Source: Paenibacillus_AR mesotrionivorans (GTDB lineage Bacteria > Bacillota > Bacilli > Paenibacillales > NBRC-103111). Taken from it: a stretch of DNA of 64,000 nucleotides. Positions within the stretch are counted from its first letter, which is position 1. Every line of letters begins with the position of its first letter. This document shows positions 48,751 through 57,484 of this stretch, piece by piece. The stretch lies in assembly GCF_046098205.1 (NCBI RefSeq), contig NZ_JBJURJ010000018.1, positions 120,739 to 184,738 on the forward strand, given 5' to 3'. The position numbers were made by a program, and so were the translations under genes. The notes beneath the pieces are model-generated. The model was not told the origin of the DNA. It saw only the letters and a list, made by a program, of their open reading frames with translations, and ran no database searches.

Positions 48751-49826
48751 GGGAGCTTCTTGATGGCTCCGTCAATCAAGGCCAGATAATCATCGATGGT
48801 ATAGGCAATGGACAGCGGGTTGGGATTGCCGGAGGCGGCCAAGGCAGTGCCGTTGCCGATAAACACCACGGAGCCTCTTTGGATAGCCGGAATTTTGCTC
48901 AGCAGGGAGTCCGCCTTCACCGCTTGATACAGGTCATCGCCGCCATAGCCGATGATGATGTCCGCATCGTTAAGGACGTCGGCATTTTCTGCGCTCAGGT
49001 TCAGGGAATACGCGGTAGGATTCGTAATTTTGCTGGTAACACTCTCGGGATAGGACATACCCAGCTCGATCAGGAATGCCCCGCGCGGGTCAACAGGCGT
49101 GTACACATGCAGCTTGGACATATCCTTGGCGGAGAAGTTCACCCAGGCCACCTTTTTGCCCTTCATTTGAGGGTACTTGGCGGCTTTTTCTTGAATCAGG
49201 GCTTCCGTGTCCTTAATCAGCTTCTCGCCTTCGGCCTTCATCCCCATGCCGGTGGCGTTATACAATACCTGATCCCGCCAGGTGGTGGACCATGCTGTGG
49301 TTTGGTAGGGCACAACCGGAGCGATTTTGCTGAGGATCTCGTAATCCTCCTTGGTAATGCCGGAATAAGCGGCAAGAATAACGTCCGGGTTGGAGTCAGA
49401 GATGGCCTCGAAGTCCAGACCGTCCGTATCCTGGAAGATATTCGGCTTGTCCACATTAAGCTCCTTGAGCTTCTTAGCGGTCCAGGGCAGAAGCCCGCTG
49501 TTATCCTGTACGCCGAAGTTGGCGGCCGAGAAGCCTACCGGCACCACACCCAGAGCAAGAGCAACATCATGGTTGGCCCATTGGATGGTGGCTACCCGCT
49601 CAGGCTTCTTGGAGATGGTGGTTTCGCCGAATGCATGCTTGATCACAATGGGATATTGGGTGGTATCCTTGGGAGCTTGGCTGGCTGCAGGCGCCGGGCT
49701 GCTGCTTGCAGCCTGGGACGGAGCAGGGGAGGAGCCGGATTGCTGCGAGGCGCAGCCTGCCAGCAGGATCATGACCATAGTTGCGAGGAAAAGTACCTTA
49801 ACGGAAATGTGCTGCTTCGTATTCAT
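48747..49826 (-). CDS. Iron-siderophore-binding lipoprotein
   Basis: This 359-residue, class III periplasmic-binding-type protein has a signal peptide with lipobox ILLAGC (Cys near residue 23) and a Ser/Ala/Pro-rich linker. Two alpha/beta lobes follow, with the FepB/FhuD-like start YPIVIKHAFGETTISKKPERVATIQW. Of several possible starts the ATG at 49826 is chosen, since AAGGAAGG lies 8 bases upstream and the ATG at 49832 is too close to it. It leads the Fur-controlled uptake operon. The siderophore cannot be named. Confidence 0.93.
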   Translation of the reverse strand: MNTKQHISVKVLFLATMVMILLAGCASQQSGSSPAPSQAASSSPAPAASQAPKDTTQYPIVIKHAFGETTISKKPERVATIQWANHDVALALGVVPVGFSAANFGVQDNSGLLPWTAKKLKELNVDKPNIFQDTDGLDFEAISDSNPDVILAAYSGITKEDYEILSKIAPVVPYQTTAWSTTWRDQVLYNATGMGMKAEGEKLIKDTEALIQEKAAKYPQMKGKKVAWVNFSAKDMSKLHVYTPVDPRGAFLIELGMSYPESVTSKITNPTAYSLNLSAENADVLNDADIIIGYGGDDLYQAVKADSLLSKIPAIQRGSVVFIGNGTALAASGNPNPLSIAYTIDDYLALIDGAIKKLP

Positions 49827-49879
49827 TCTCATATCCTTCCTTGTTGCATCATGTGTTTTTTTAAAAAAATAGCCCAATT

Positions 49880-49928
49880 GATAATGATTCTCGCTATCAA
49901 ATATAAGTTTTAATGCCCCGTATGTCAA
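49880..49928 (-). promoter_or_regulatory. Fur box and promoter of the siderophore operon
   Basis: GATAATGATTCTCGCTATC (49880-49898) matches 15 of 19 positions of the classic Fur consensus GATAATGATAATCATTATC. On the reverse strand a TTGACA-17-TATATT promoter (49928-49900) lies immediately upstream, so Fur would cover the transcription start. Confidence 0.82.
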
Positions 49929-49994
49929 TAGTATAAATATGCGTTTGTACCCCCATCTTCACCACTGGTAATGGCCGACAGGTCATGACGAATT

Positions 49995-50179
49995 CTAACG
50001 GCGGTGAGAGTCCTTATTTCAGCGAAAACGCCTCTTCAAAAAATCTAACGGCGGCCACGGCCGCTATTTGGATAAATTGCCCTGCGGCAAGCCCTATTCT
50101 AGGCAAATAACGTCTCCTGCTTCCGTTAGATTTGGCAAACCTCTATTTTGGGGCAAATAGCGTCTCTCACTGCCGTTAG
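49995..50179. repeat. 185-bp intergenic element (locus R3, head CTAACGGCGG)
   Basis: Forward units start at 49995 and 50045, inverted units at 50105 and 50155. Each is 25 nt, with head CTAACGGC and tail CGCTATTT or near variants. Arm period is 50 nt, centre gap 35 nt, total 185 bp: identical geometry to R1 although the spacer sequences are unrelated. It lies between the divergent siderophore operon and marR gene. Confidence 0.9.
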
Positions 50180-50225
50180 GAACATAGCCACTTCGGATTA
50201 AAGCAGTTGAAGCTGCTTCTTTATA

Positions 50226-50255
50226 TTAGTAACTTATATAAATATGTGATATAAT
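50226..50255 (+). promoter_or_regulatory. Promoter immediately upstream of marR, suggesting a leaderless transcript
   Basis: TATAAT at 50250-50255 ends only 6 bases before the ATG at 50262, so transcription should start at or beside the A of the ATG. A weak -35 (TTAGTA at 50226-50231) is 18 bases upstream. No ribosome site exists before the ATG. Confidence 0.5.
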
Positions 50256-50261
50256 TCCTCC

Positions 50262-50714
50262 ATGGAACCTAACACAACCCCCAATGAGCTGGACGTCACT
50301 GAGTTTGCTTTGGTTTTTGAGGAATTGACCCGGATTATCATCCGATTGCCCTCGGTGGAGAAGCTGAGCTTTACCACGCTGTCCGTTCTGCATACCTTGT
50401 CCCGGAAGAGCCCCATGCGGCTGACGGAGCTGACTGCCAATGAACAGGTGACGCAGTCGGGCATTACCCAATTGGTCACCCGGCTGGAGAGGGACGGACT
50501 GGTTGAGCGCAAGCCCGACCCCACGGACGGCCGGGTGGTGCTGGTGCATATTACGGCGAAGGGTGCGGACGTTATTGATTCCCGCCGGCTGGACCGGATT
50601 GCGCAGCTTTCAGCCTTTATGGAGGGACTTACTCGGGAGGAGAAGGAGACAGTGGCCGCGGCGCTACCTGCCTTAAGGAAGCTGGGGGAGCTGGGCAACA
50701 GGACGAGGACGTAA
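50262..50714 (+). CDS. MarR family transcriptional regulator
   Basis: This 150-residue winged-helix regulator has the MarR pattern PMRLTELTANEQVTQSGITQLVTRLERDGLVER then DPTDGRVVLVHITAKG (residues 50-108). There is no Shine-Dalgarno sequence before the only reasonable start codon. It lies 23 bases upstream of the epoxide hydrolase gene on the same strand, so it likely regulates its own operon in response to a small aromatic or lipophilic ligand. Confidence 0.9.
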   Translation: MEPNTTPNELDVTEFALVFEELTRIIIRLPSVEKLSFTTLSVLHTLSRKSPMRLTELTANEQVTQSGITQLVTRLERDGLVERKPDPTDGRVVLVHITAKGADVIDSRRLDRIAQLSAFMEGLTREEKETVAAALPALRKLGELGNRTRT

Positions 50715-50737
50715 CAGGTGTAAAGGAGGAACTTACT

Positions 50738-51964
50738 ATGACCGCTGCTTTTTGTGGGTTGCAGTCCACCCCGGTCCATATCCCGGATGAAGTGCTTGCG
50801 GATCTGCAGCACCGCCTGCGCTCCACCCGGTGGCCGATGGATGCCGGCAATGAGGACTCCTTCTACGGGGTAAACCGCCATTATCTGGAGGGGCTTGTCC
50901 GGTACTGGATCGAGGAGTTCGATTGGCGCAAGGCGGAGCAAACCATCAACCGTTATGAGCATTATCATGTCCATGTGGATGGAGTGCCGGTACATTTTAT
51001 GCGAAAGCCTGGAGTTGGCCCTCATCCGATGCCGTTGATTCTGTCCCATGGCTGGCCGTGGACGTTCTGGCACTGGTCCAAGGTGATTGATCCGTTGGCT
51101 GATCCCGGCGCATTCGGCGGTGATCCGGCGGAGGCCTTTGACGTTATCGTGCCGTCCTTGCCAGGGTTCGGATTTTCGGTGCCGCTGCCTCATAACCCGG
51201 ATATGAACTTTTGGAAAATGGCCGATCTGTGGCACACGCTGATGACAGATGTACTGGGGTATCCCAAATACGCGGCGGCGGGCTGCGATGTAGGAGCGTT
51301 GGTGACCGGCCAGCTGGGGCATAAATATGCGGAGGAGCTGTATGCGATCCATATCGGCTCCGCCCAGAGGCTGGATTTTTTCAACGGGGAGCGCGCCTGG
51401 GATTTTGCCGGGGGGCGTCCAATTCCCGAGAACATTCCGGAGCAGATAAGGGCGCAGATTCTGGAGCTGGACCGCCGGTTTGCCTCCCATCTGGCCGTGC
51501 ATGTGCTGGATTCCGGGACTCTGGCTTACGGACTCAGCGATTCTCCGGTGGGCATGCTGGCGTGGATTCTGAAGCGGTGGATGAAATGGAGCGACAATAA
51601 AGGGGATATCGAGTCCGTCTTTACGAAGGACGATCTGCTGACCCATGCCACTATCTTTTGGGCCAACAACGCCGTTGAAACCTCCATGCGGGTGTACGCC
51701 AACAACAACCGCTACCCGTGGACACCCTCCCATGACCGCTGGCCGGTGATTGAGGCCCCTACAGGCATCACCTTTGTCGGCTACGAAAATCCGCCGGGCA
51801 TCCCAACGGAAAAACGGGTGCAGCATTTTCTGGATAGTGACCGTGCCCCTTGGTATAACCATGTGAACATTACCGCCCATGAAGAGGGTGGGCATTTCAT
51901 CCCCTGGGAAGTCCCGGATAAGTGGGTGGATGACCTGCGCCGTACTTTCCGGGGCCGTAGATAA
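50738..51964 (+). CDS. Epoxide hydrolase family protein (EHN domain)
   Basis: The 408-residue protein begins with an epoxide hydrolase N-terminal domain (VHIPDEVLADLQHRLRSTRWP ... WIEEFDWRKAEQTINRYEHY). The alpha/beta hydrolase core has the oxyanion motif SHGWPWTFWHW and the nucleophile Asp in AGCDVGALV near residue 188. A late EEGGHFIPWEVPDKWVDD supplies the catalytic His. AAAGGAGG precedes the ATG. Such enzymes open epoxides to diols, or act as related hydrolases. It is paired with a MarR regulator, suggesting inducible detoxification. Confidence 0.88.
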   Translation: MTAAFCGLQSTPVHIPDEVLADLQHRLRSTRWPMDAGNEDSFYGVNRHYLEGLVRYWIEEFDWRKAEQTINRYEHYHVHVDGVPVHFMRKPGVGPHPMPLILSHGWPWTFWHWSKVIDPLADPGAFGGDPAEAFDVIVPSLPGFGFSVPLPHNPDMNFWKMADLWHTLMTDVLGYPKYAAAGCDVGALVTGQLGHKYAEELYAIHIGSAQRLDFFNGERAWDFAGGRPIPENIPEQIRAQILELDRRFASHLAVHVLDSGTLAYGLSDSPVGMLAWILKRWMKWSDNKGDIESVFTKDDLLTHATIFWANNAVETSMRVYANNNRYPWTPSHDRWPVIEAPTGITFVGYENPPGIPTEKRVQHFLDSDRAPWYNHVNITAHEEGGHFIPWEVPDKWVDDLRRTFRGRR

Positions 51965-51969
51965 ACCGT

Positions 51970-51998
51970 AAAGCCATCCTGTGGAGGATGGCTTTTTT
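51970..51998 (+). terminator. Terminator after the epoxide hydrolase gene
   Basis: AAAGCCATCC (51970-51979) pairs with GGATGGCTTT (51986-51995), followed by further Ts. Confidence 0.9.
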
Positions 51999-52064
51999 GT
52001 GTCATGAATCCCATGGATTTGACAAAAATTACGTTTGGGGGTTATCTGGAGAATATAAAGGAAA

Positions 52065-53105
52065 TCATGGGAGAAAGCTGCTTTGTTGGGCTAACGCTTT
52101 TCGGTCGATGGCCTGGGGCTGCTGCTCCAGCCAGCCGTATTTCACCATGATGTTATAGCAGAGTGCGCCTGCCTGCAGGGCGTGGTTAGACACGCGCTTG
52201 TAGTTGAGGACGATGTCGGACCGGAGGCTGGCCCCAATGGCCGCGCCATAATAAGAAAGGGCGGTATTGACCAAAAAAGCAGCGTGGAACATCATCAGCT
52301 TGTCCGAAAACGGACTGGCCTGTGAATCCGTAATTTCATCGTCCCATCGCTGCGGGGCCACCAGATCATCCTCCCGGAGCAGCTGGTCGAAGCTGTCGGC
52401 ATCCTGTCCGGCCAGCTTCACATTCTTCAGCATAAAGTCACGCACATCCTCATGGGAAACCACCTGGCTGAATGCCAGACTGAGCGTACGGACGAAGCCG
52501 GTTTTTTTGGAGTTAAACATCAGATGGCTGATTTCCGAGGAGTCCAGCGGCCGTTTCTCTCCGATGAGATTGGACAGGATCCCTGTAGTTTGAATGAATT
52601 CCACTCCCCGTGGGGAGGGAACGGAGGGCAGACCCGAGAATTTGGGCATGGTCCGGGCCAGGACCGTGATTTTCTGGAATAATTGTTTGGCGGTAACGAT
52701 GCTTTCCAGGAAGTGGTCCTGGAGGTCCTCCCGCTCACAGCATGAAAGGGCCAGGCTGTATGCGGTCAGCCCGTGTATCGTCATGATATAGGTATAGAAC
52801 AGCAAAAACGGATCGGAAAAGAGACGGGGAGCCTGAAGATTGACATCACTATCGGTAAAGCCCAGAGGGAGCTGAAAGTGGGCATCATTCAGGAATCCGG
52901 ATATTTGGGACACATGGCTTTCCGACGATTCCAAGGCAAATTCCAGGACCGCTTTGATTTTTTTGTCCTCCACAATGGTGAGGAAATATTTATAGACACA
53001 AATGGCCAGGCTGTCCCCGGTATGCTGATGCCACAATGCGGAAATTTCGGCGGCCGATAAAGGCTTCTTTTCCGTGCTTTCTGAATTCAGATGAATCCCT
53101 CCCAT
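52065..53105 (-). CDS. DUF3231 family protein
   Basis: This 346-residue, all-helical protein has two tandem ferritin-like/CotF-like halves (PLSAAEISALWHQHTGDSLAI, and again PLDSSEISHLMFNSKKTGFV near residue 188), the pattern of DUF3231 proteins of spore formers. Function is unknown; homology to coat protein CotF suggests a spore or stress role. The ATG used lacks an upstream ribosome site. GGGAGGG lies within the first codons and would better serve a CTG at 53090, so the true start may be a few codons later. Confidence 0.82.
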   Translation of the reverse strand: MGGIHLNSESTEKKPLSAAEISALWHQHTGDSLAICVYKYFLTIVEDKKIKAVLEFALESSESHVSQISGFLNDAHFQLPLGFTDSDVNLQAPRLFSDPFLLFYTYIMTIHGLTAYSLALSCCEREDLQDHFLESIVTAKQLFQKITVLARTMPKFSGLPSVPSPRGVEFIQTTGILSNLIGEKRPLDSSEISHLMFNSKKTGFVRTLSLAFSQVVSHEDVRDFMLKNVKLAGQDADSFDQLLREDDLVAPQRWDDEITDSQASPFSDKLMMFHAAFLVNTALSYYGAAIGASLRSDIVLNYKRVSNHALQAGALCYNIMVKYGWLEQQPQAIDRKALAQQSSFLP

Positions 53106-53234
53106 AGGACAAGTATTGCTTAATACCTATTTTGTGGAAAATGGAATGAAATATGTACGCGTGAACCAGTTTGTGCTGAGGAAAGTTTGCAAACACGCTC
53201 TAGTGGATGTGATGAATTGCGAGGAGGATGGAAA

Positions 53235-54824
53235 ATGGAAGGAACCTGGTTTTACGGTGGGCGCAGTCCTTATCCGGGGCAAGGGGAACAATCGGTATCC
53301 ATTTATTGTGAGGAAGGCAGAATCCGGGCGGTGGGCTCGGACCGGGAGCTTGAGCTTTTGTTGGGCGGGAGGAATGCGGTGCGGGTAAATCTGGACGGCG
53401 GTTATGTGCTGCCCGGTTTAACCGATTGTCACATGCATCTGTCCATGCAGGGCATGAAGCTGGCGGCGCTGGATTTCAGCGGGGCTTCCTCCAAGGAGGA
53501 AATGCTGGGCCTTCTGAAGCAGCGGGCAGAGAAAACGCCGCCGGGAGAGTGGATTCTTGGCCTCAATTGGAACGAGAATGCCTTCCAGCCGGCGGTGGCG
53601 CCTACCCGGGATGAGCTGGACGCCGTAACCACCCGGCATCCGGTGCTGCTGACCCGTGTCTGCTATCATTCCATGCTGGCCAATACCGAGGCCTTCCGGC
53701 GCGCCGGTGTAAGCGAGGATACGGTGGACCCGGCATCCGGCTCCTTCGGGCGGGATGAGGGGGGAGTATTGAACGGCCGTATTTATGAGGATGCGGGAGC
53801 GGTGTTTCAGACTGCTGTGCCGAAGCCGGATTATGCGGAGAAAAAAGCCAACATCCGCCGGGCGGCGCAATATGCGCTGTCCCTGGGGCTTACGGCGGTT
53901 CATACGGATGATCTGCGTTATCTGGGGGAGGTGGACACCCTTCTGCGGATCCACCGGGAGCTCCGGGAGGAGGGAATTCTCCTGCGCACCCATCAGCTGG
54001 TAAACTATACGCATCTGGCGGAGGCCAAGGCCTTGGGACTGCAAGCAGGCAGTGGCAGCGAGTGGCTGCGGATCGGGGCGGCGAAGATGTTCGCAGACGG
54101 CGTGCTGGGCGGGCGGACCGCCTGGCTGAGTGAGCCTTATGCCGACGCGCCGGGTCAATCCGGCTATCCGATCCATACGCCGGAGGCTTTCGCCGCTATC
54201 GTCACGGAGGCGAGGGAAGCCGGGTATCCGGTGGCGGTCCATGCGATCGGCGACTTTGCTGTGGATCTGGTGCTGGCGGAGCTGGAGCGCCAGCCGCTCC
54301 CCCAGGCGGCCGGGCTGCCTGACCGGCTCATCCATGTTCCGGTGCTGCGCGGTGACCAGCTCGCCCGGATGGGCCGGCTGCGGCTTGCCGCCGATATCCA
54401 GCCGCCGTTTGTCACCGGCGACTACCCGTGGGTGCTGGAGCGGCTGGGGCAGCGGGCCGTCCACCGTTATGCATGGCGGACGCTGCTCTCCGCCGGCATC
54501 CCCTGCGGCGGCAGCAGTGATGCGCCAATCGAGCCGTTGTCTCCGCTTTACGGGCTCTACACTGCCGTGGCCCGCCGCAAGCCCGGCGAGACCCATACCG
54601 GCTACGAGCCCGGGGAGAAGCTGAGCCTGGCGGAGGCCATCCGCCTGTACACCTACGGCAGCGCCCAGACGGCAGGGGAGGAGCGGGAGCGGGGGCTGCT
54701 GGCTCCCGGGTACGGAGCCGACTTCACGGTAGTGGATCGGCCGTTTGCGGATGACCCGGAGGAGTGGCTGGGTATGCAGGTGCGAAGAACCGTCGTGAAC
54801 GGGCAGACGGCGTTTGCTATTTGA
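53235..54824 (+). CDS. Amidohydrolase (YtcJ-like, metal-dependent)
   Basis: The 529-residue enzyme has the HxH metal motif in DCHMHLSMQG near residue 62. YtcJ-type signatures follow: PGEWILGLNWNE, VHAIGDFAVDL and GGSSDAPIEPLSPLYGLYTAV with the catalytic Asp. A C-terminal beta sandwich ends GLLAPGYGADFTVVDRPFADD. The frame opens at 53187, but the ATG at 53235 has GGAGGA about 8 bases upstream and starts the natural MEGTWFYGG sequence. Substrate unknown. Local GC is visibly higher near 54.2-54.7 kb. Confidence 0.9.
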   Translation: MEGTWFYGGRSPYPGQGEQSVSIYCEEGRIRAVGSDRELELLLGGRNAVRVNLDGGYVLPGLTDCHMHLSMQGMKLAALDFSGASSKEEMLGLLKQRAEKTPPGEWILGLNWNENAFQPAVAPTRDELDAVTTRHPVLLTRVCYHSMLANTEAFRRAGVSEDTVDPASGSFGRDEGGVLNGRIYEDAGAVFQTAVPKPDYAEKKANIRRAAQYALSLGLTAVHTDDLRYLGEVDTLLRIHRELREEGILLRTHQLVNYTHLAEAKALGLQAGSGSEWLRIGAAKMFADGVLGGRTAWLSEPYADAPGQSGYPIHTPEAFAAIVTEAREAGYPVAVHAIGDFAVDLVLAELERQPLPQAAGLPDRLIHVPVLRGDQLARMGRLRLAADIQPPFVTGDYPWVLERLGQRAVHRYAWRTLLSAGIPCGGSSDAPIEPLSPLYGLYTAVARRKPGETHTGYEPGEKLSLAEAIRLYTYGSAQTAGEERERGLLAPGYGADFTVVDRPFADDPEEWLGMQVRRTVVNGQTAFAI

Positions 54825-54907
54825 AAAGAAAGCGCAATTGAAGAAGACAGGTAGGCAGCAGGACCATAGAGAAAACGGCAGGAGTCTGCCGGGAGGAGCT
54901 TTCACGC

Positions 54908-55789
54908 ATGACAGGAAAACGGATCGTTTTGAAGAACGGAATAGGGCTGCATGTCCTGGATTCTGAGGGAGAGGGAATGCCGGTCATTCTGTTTCTCCAT
55001 TTCAGTGGAGGTACGCTCAGCATGTGGGATGGGATATTGCCCCAATTCACGGAAGGGTACCGGGTTATTGCCCCGGATATGCGGGGACACGGGAAATCGG
55101 ATAAGCCGGAGACCGGGTACCATGTTGAGGATATGGCCAATAACATGGCTCTTTTGCTGCAGGAGCTGGGTGTAAAGCGATGCCATGTAGTGGGCAGCTC
55201 AATGGGGGCGGAGATTGGACTTTGTCTGTCGGCTGCCCATCCGGTGAAGGTGTCGTCGTTAGTTTGTGAGGGTGCGCTGTACAATGAGTTCGGAGAGCTG
55301 GGGATCTTTCCGGGGGATGCCCAGGAGATTGACCGGGAAAAAGAAGCGCAGCGCACCCTCCATCCGCTGCGCAAGCCGCCTGAAGCAGCGTCACGGGAGG
55401 GCTATCTGGCGGAGGCCAAGATGCCGTTTGTGGAGCTGGGCATATGGAACAGCCATGTCCAGGCGTTTTTGGAGAGCACCGTGGTAGAGTCAGACGGCGG
55501 GATGTTCACCACCCATTATCAGAATCATGTCCGTTCCGAGTACATTCAGAAATATTGGGATCTCGCGTTTGAGAATTACTATGCCGCAATTCAATGTCCG
55601 GTTCTGTTTCTCCCCAGTGAGGAGGAGTGGTCCAACGAAAGAATCCGGCATAGCTTGAGCGTATTCCGTGCTCTGGCGCCCCGTTCCGAAATCATACATA
55701 TTCCAAGCTCCGTTCATGCGTATGTTTGGATGCAGCTGCCGGAGGAAGCCGGACAAGCCGTCAAAGCTTTTATAGAGTCGGAAAGATAG
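54908..55789 (+). CDS. Alpha/beta hydrolase
   Basis: This 293-residue hydrolase has the oxyanion strand VILFLHFSGGTLSMWDG, APDMRGHGKSDKPE and the nucleophile elbow VVGSSMGAEIGL near residue 98. A late acid and the active His lie in IPSSVHAYVW. The His-Phe in the HG oxyanion position is slightly unusual. GGGAGGAGC precedes the ATG. It follows the amidohydrolase by 83 bases and may be co-transcribed. Confidence 0.87.
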   Translation: MTGKRIVLKNGIGLHVLDSEGEGMPVILFLHFSGGTLSMWDGILPQFTEGYRVIAPDMRGHGKSDKPETGYHVEDMANNMALLLQELGVKRCHVVGSSMGAEIGLCLSAAHPVKVSSLVCEGALYNEFGELGIFPGDAQEIDREKEAQRTLHPLRKPPEAASREGYLAEAKMPFVELGIWNSHVQAFLESTVVESDGGMFTTHYQNHVRSEYIQKYWDLAFENYYAAIQCPVLFLPSEEEWSNERIRHSLSVFRALAPRSEIIHIPSSVHAYVWMQLPEEAGQAVKAFIESER

Positions 55790-55854
55790 GATGAAGGCGG
55801 TTCGCTTTGGGGCCTCCTTACCGTGAAGGAAAGCCGGGCCGGATGCCGGACGTC

Positions 55855-55879
55855 AAAAAGAACGCCTCTTTAGAGACGT
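55855..55879 (-). terminator. Terminator after cbiA
   Basis: On the reverse strand ACGTCTC and GAGGCGT pair around TAAA, followed by C and TTTTT. Confidence 0.75.
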
Positions 55880-55900
55880 CCTTCTGACGAGGAACCGGTT

Positions 55901-57298
55901 TTATCTGTCACGCCACTTCCGGCAGAACGCCAGCCAATGCTCCACCATCCGGGGATTGGATGCAAAGTGGAGATGCGTATAACCGGCTGAGGTGTTTTTA
56001 TACAAAAAGCCCTCAGGTGAGGTCCCTTTTCTGCCTGATACGGTGTATGCGGAAGGATAGGAATCTCCGCCGTCCTCTCCCGGCACATAGATGGAATAAT
56101 GAAACTCATGCCCGCGGGCGGTTTCGCCCTCAGACAGAAGCGGGTTGCCCGCCGCTCCCATCGCCTCCCGGTAGCCCATAGCAGCCAGCTTGGTCTGCAT
56201 GACGGTTTTCCCGGGAAATACTCCCGCCATCCCATGAACGCTGCCCTCCGTTTGCACCAGAGAGCGGCACAGGTACATAAAGCCGCCGCACTCCGCAATC
56301 ACCGGCAGCCCGTCCTCGACGGCGGAGCGGATCGACTGAGCCGTGGCCCGGTTTTGTGCCAGGGTCCCGGCGTATTCCTCGGGAAATCCCCCGCCCAAAT
56401 ACAGCCCGTCCACTGCCTCGGGAAGCAGCTCCCCGACCAACGGCGAGAAAAACACCAGCTCCGCACCGTAATGCTCCAGCAGCTCCAGATTTTCCGGATA
56501 ATAAAAATGGAAGGCCGCATCGCGGGCTACAGCGATCCGCAGCCTATCCGGTTTTGGGCCGGAGGCACAGGCTGGTTCAGCAAACAAGCGGCTCTCCGCT
56601 TCAACCTCAGGTGACTCTGCCAGCTCCCACACGGCCTCCAGATCCACACCGGCTTCCGCGTGATTGGCCAAAGCTTGGAACAGGGGAGTCAGGTCCCCCC
56701 GCTCTAAGGACGGGATCAGACCCAAATGCCGTTCGGGTATGGACAGTCCATGATCCCGCAGGAGGCAGCCCACTACAGGAATGCCGCATTCCTGCTCCAC
56801 CGCCTGCTTGATCAGTACTCCATGCCCAGGGCTTCCCGTGCGGTTGGCAATCACCCCCGCAATGTGTACGCCCTCGCCGGCCATGGCCTGAAACCCCTTG
56901 ACCACCGCAGCAGCGCTGCGTCCCATGCCGCTTACATCCACCACCAGCAGCACGGGCGCCCCAAGCAACGCGCTGACTTCCGCCGTGGAGCCTTCGTCGG
57001 ACCCGGCGTTTTTGCCATCGAACATTCCCATCACACCCTCGATAATGGAAATATCCGCCCCGCGGCTGCCTCTGGTATAAATTTCCCGCAATATGGCAGG
57101 TGTCAGCATCCAGCTGTCCAGATTGCGGGAGCTGCGGCCGGTAATGGCTGTATGGTAGCTGGAATCGATGTAATCCGGCCCGCATTTGAACCCCTGCACC
57201 GTAAGCCCCCGCTTGCGGAAAGCCCCCATAAGCCCAAGCGAAACCGTCGATTTTCCCGAGCTGCTGCCTGTGCCTGCAATAATGATTCTTCGATCCAT
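55901..57298 (-). CDS. cbiA: Cobyrinate a,c-diamide synthase
   Basis: This 465-residue enzyme has an N-terminal P-loop amidoligase domain (IIIAGTGSSSGKSTVSLGLMGA, then CGPDYIDSSYH and SIIEGVMGMFDG). Its C-terminal glutaminase-like domain carries LYLGGGFPEEYA, the nucleophile in AECGGFMYL and GHEFHYS. It amidates cobyrinate a and c carboxylates in cobalamin synthesis. The frame can be extended to 57460, but the ATG at 57298 with GAGGAG upstream is the real start. No other cobalamin gene is in the window, so it stands alone here. Confidence 0.93.
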   Translation of the reverse strand: MDRRIIIAGTGSSSGKSTVSLGLMGAFRKRGLTVQGFKCGPDYIDSSYHTAITGRSSRNLDSWMLTPAILREIYTRGSRGADISIIEGVMGMFDGKNAGSDEGSTAEVSALLGAPVLLVVDVSGMGRSAAAVVKGFQAMAGEGVHIAGVIANRTGSPGHGVLIKQAVEQECGIPVVGCLLRDHGLSIPERHLGLIPSLERGDLTPLFQALANHAEAGVDLEAVWELAESPEVEAESRLFAEPACASGPKPDRLRIAVARDAAFHFYYPENLELLEHYGAELVFFSPLVGELLPEAVDGLYLGGGFPEEYAGTLAQNRATAQSIRSAVEDGLPVIAECGGFMYLCRSLVQTEGSVHGMAGVFPGKTVMQTKLAAMGYREAMGAAGNPLLSEGETARGHEFHYSIYVPGEDGGDSYPSAYTVSGRKGTSPEGFLYKNTSAGYTHLHFASNPRMVEHWLAFCRKWRDR

Positions 57299-57484
57299 AG
57301 TGATCTCCTCGCCGGTTCGTCGTTGTGTTATGCGTATATTCACCATCTCCTCGGCGGTTTCCTGCTGGGGCCTCATATTAAGAAACCGATATCCGCCGTT
57401 CAAACTTTTCATGGCAATTTTGATAGCCCTTCCATATAATGAGAGCTGGACGGTAGACAACCATTGAAGGGCGGAAACGGATGT

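Noticed and set aside
48714..49913. 399-codon plus frame
   Set aside because: Opposite the siderophore-binding lipoprotein, which has a lipobox, operon overlap and Fur box.
50234..51895. 553-codon reverse frame opposite the epoxide hydrolase
   Set aside because: Antisense shadow of marR and the epoxide hydrolase gene, with no ribosome site and no protein-like composition.
53418..54905. 495-codon reverse frame
   Set aside because: Antisense to the amidohydrolase; high GC keeps the opposite strand free of stops.
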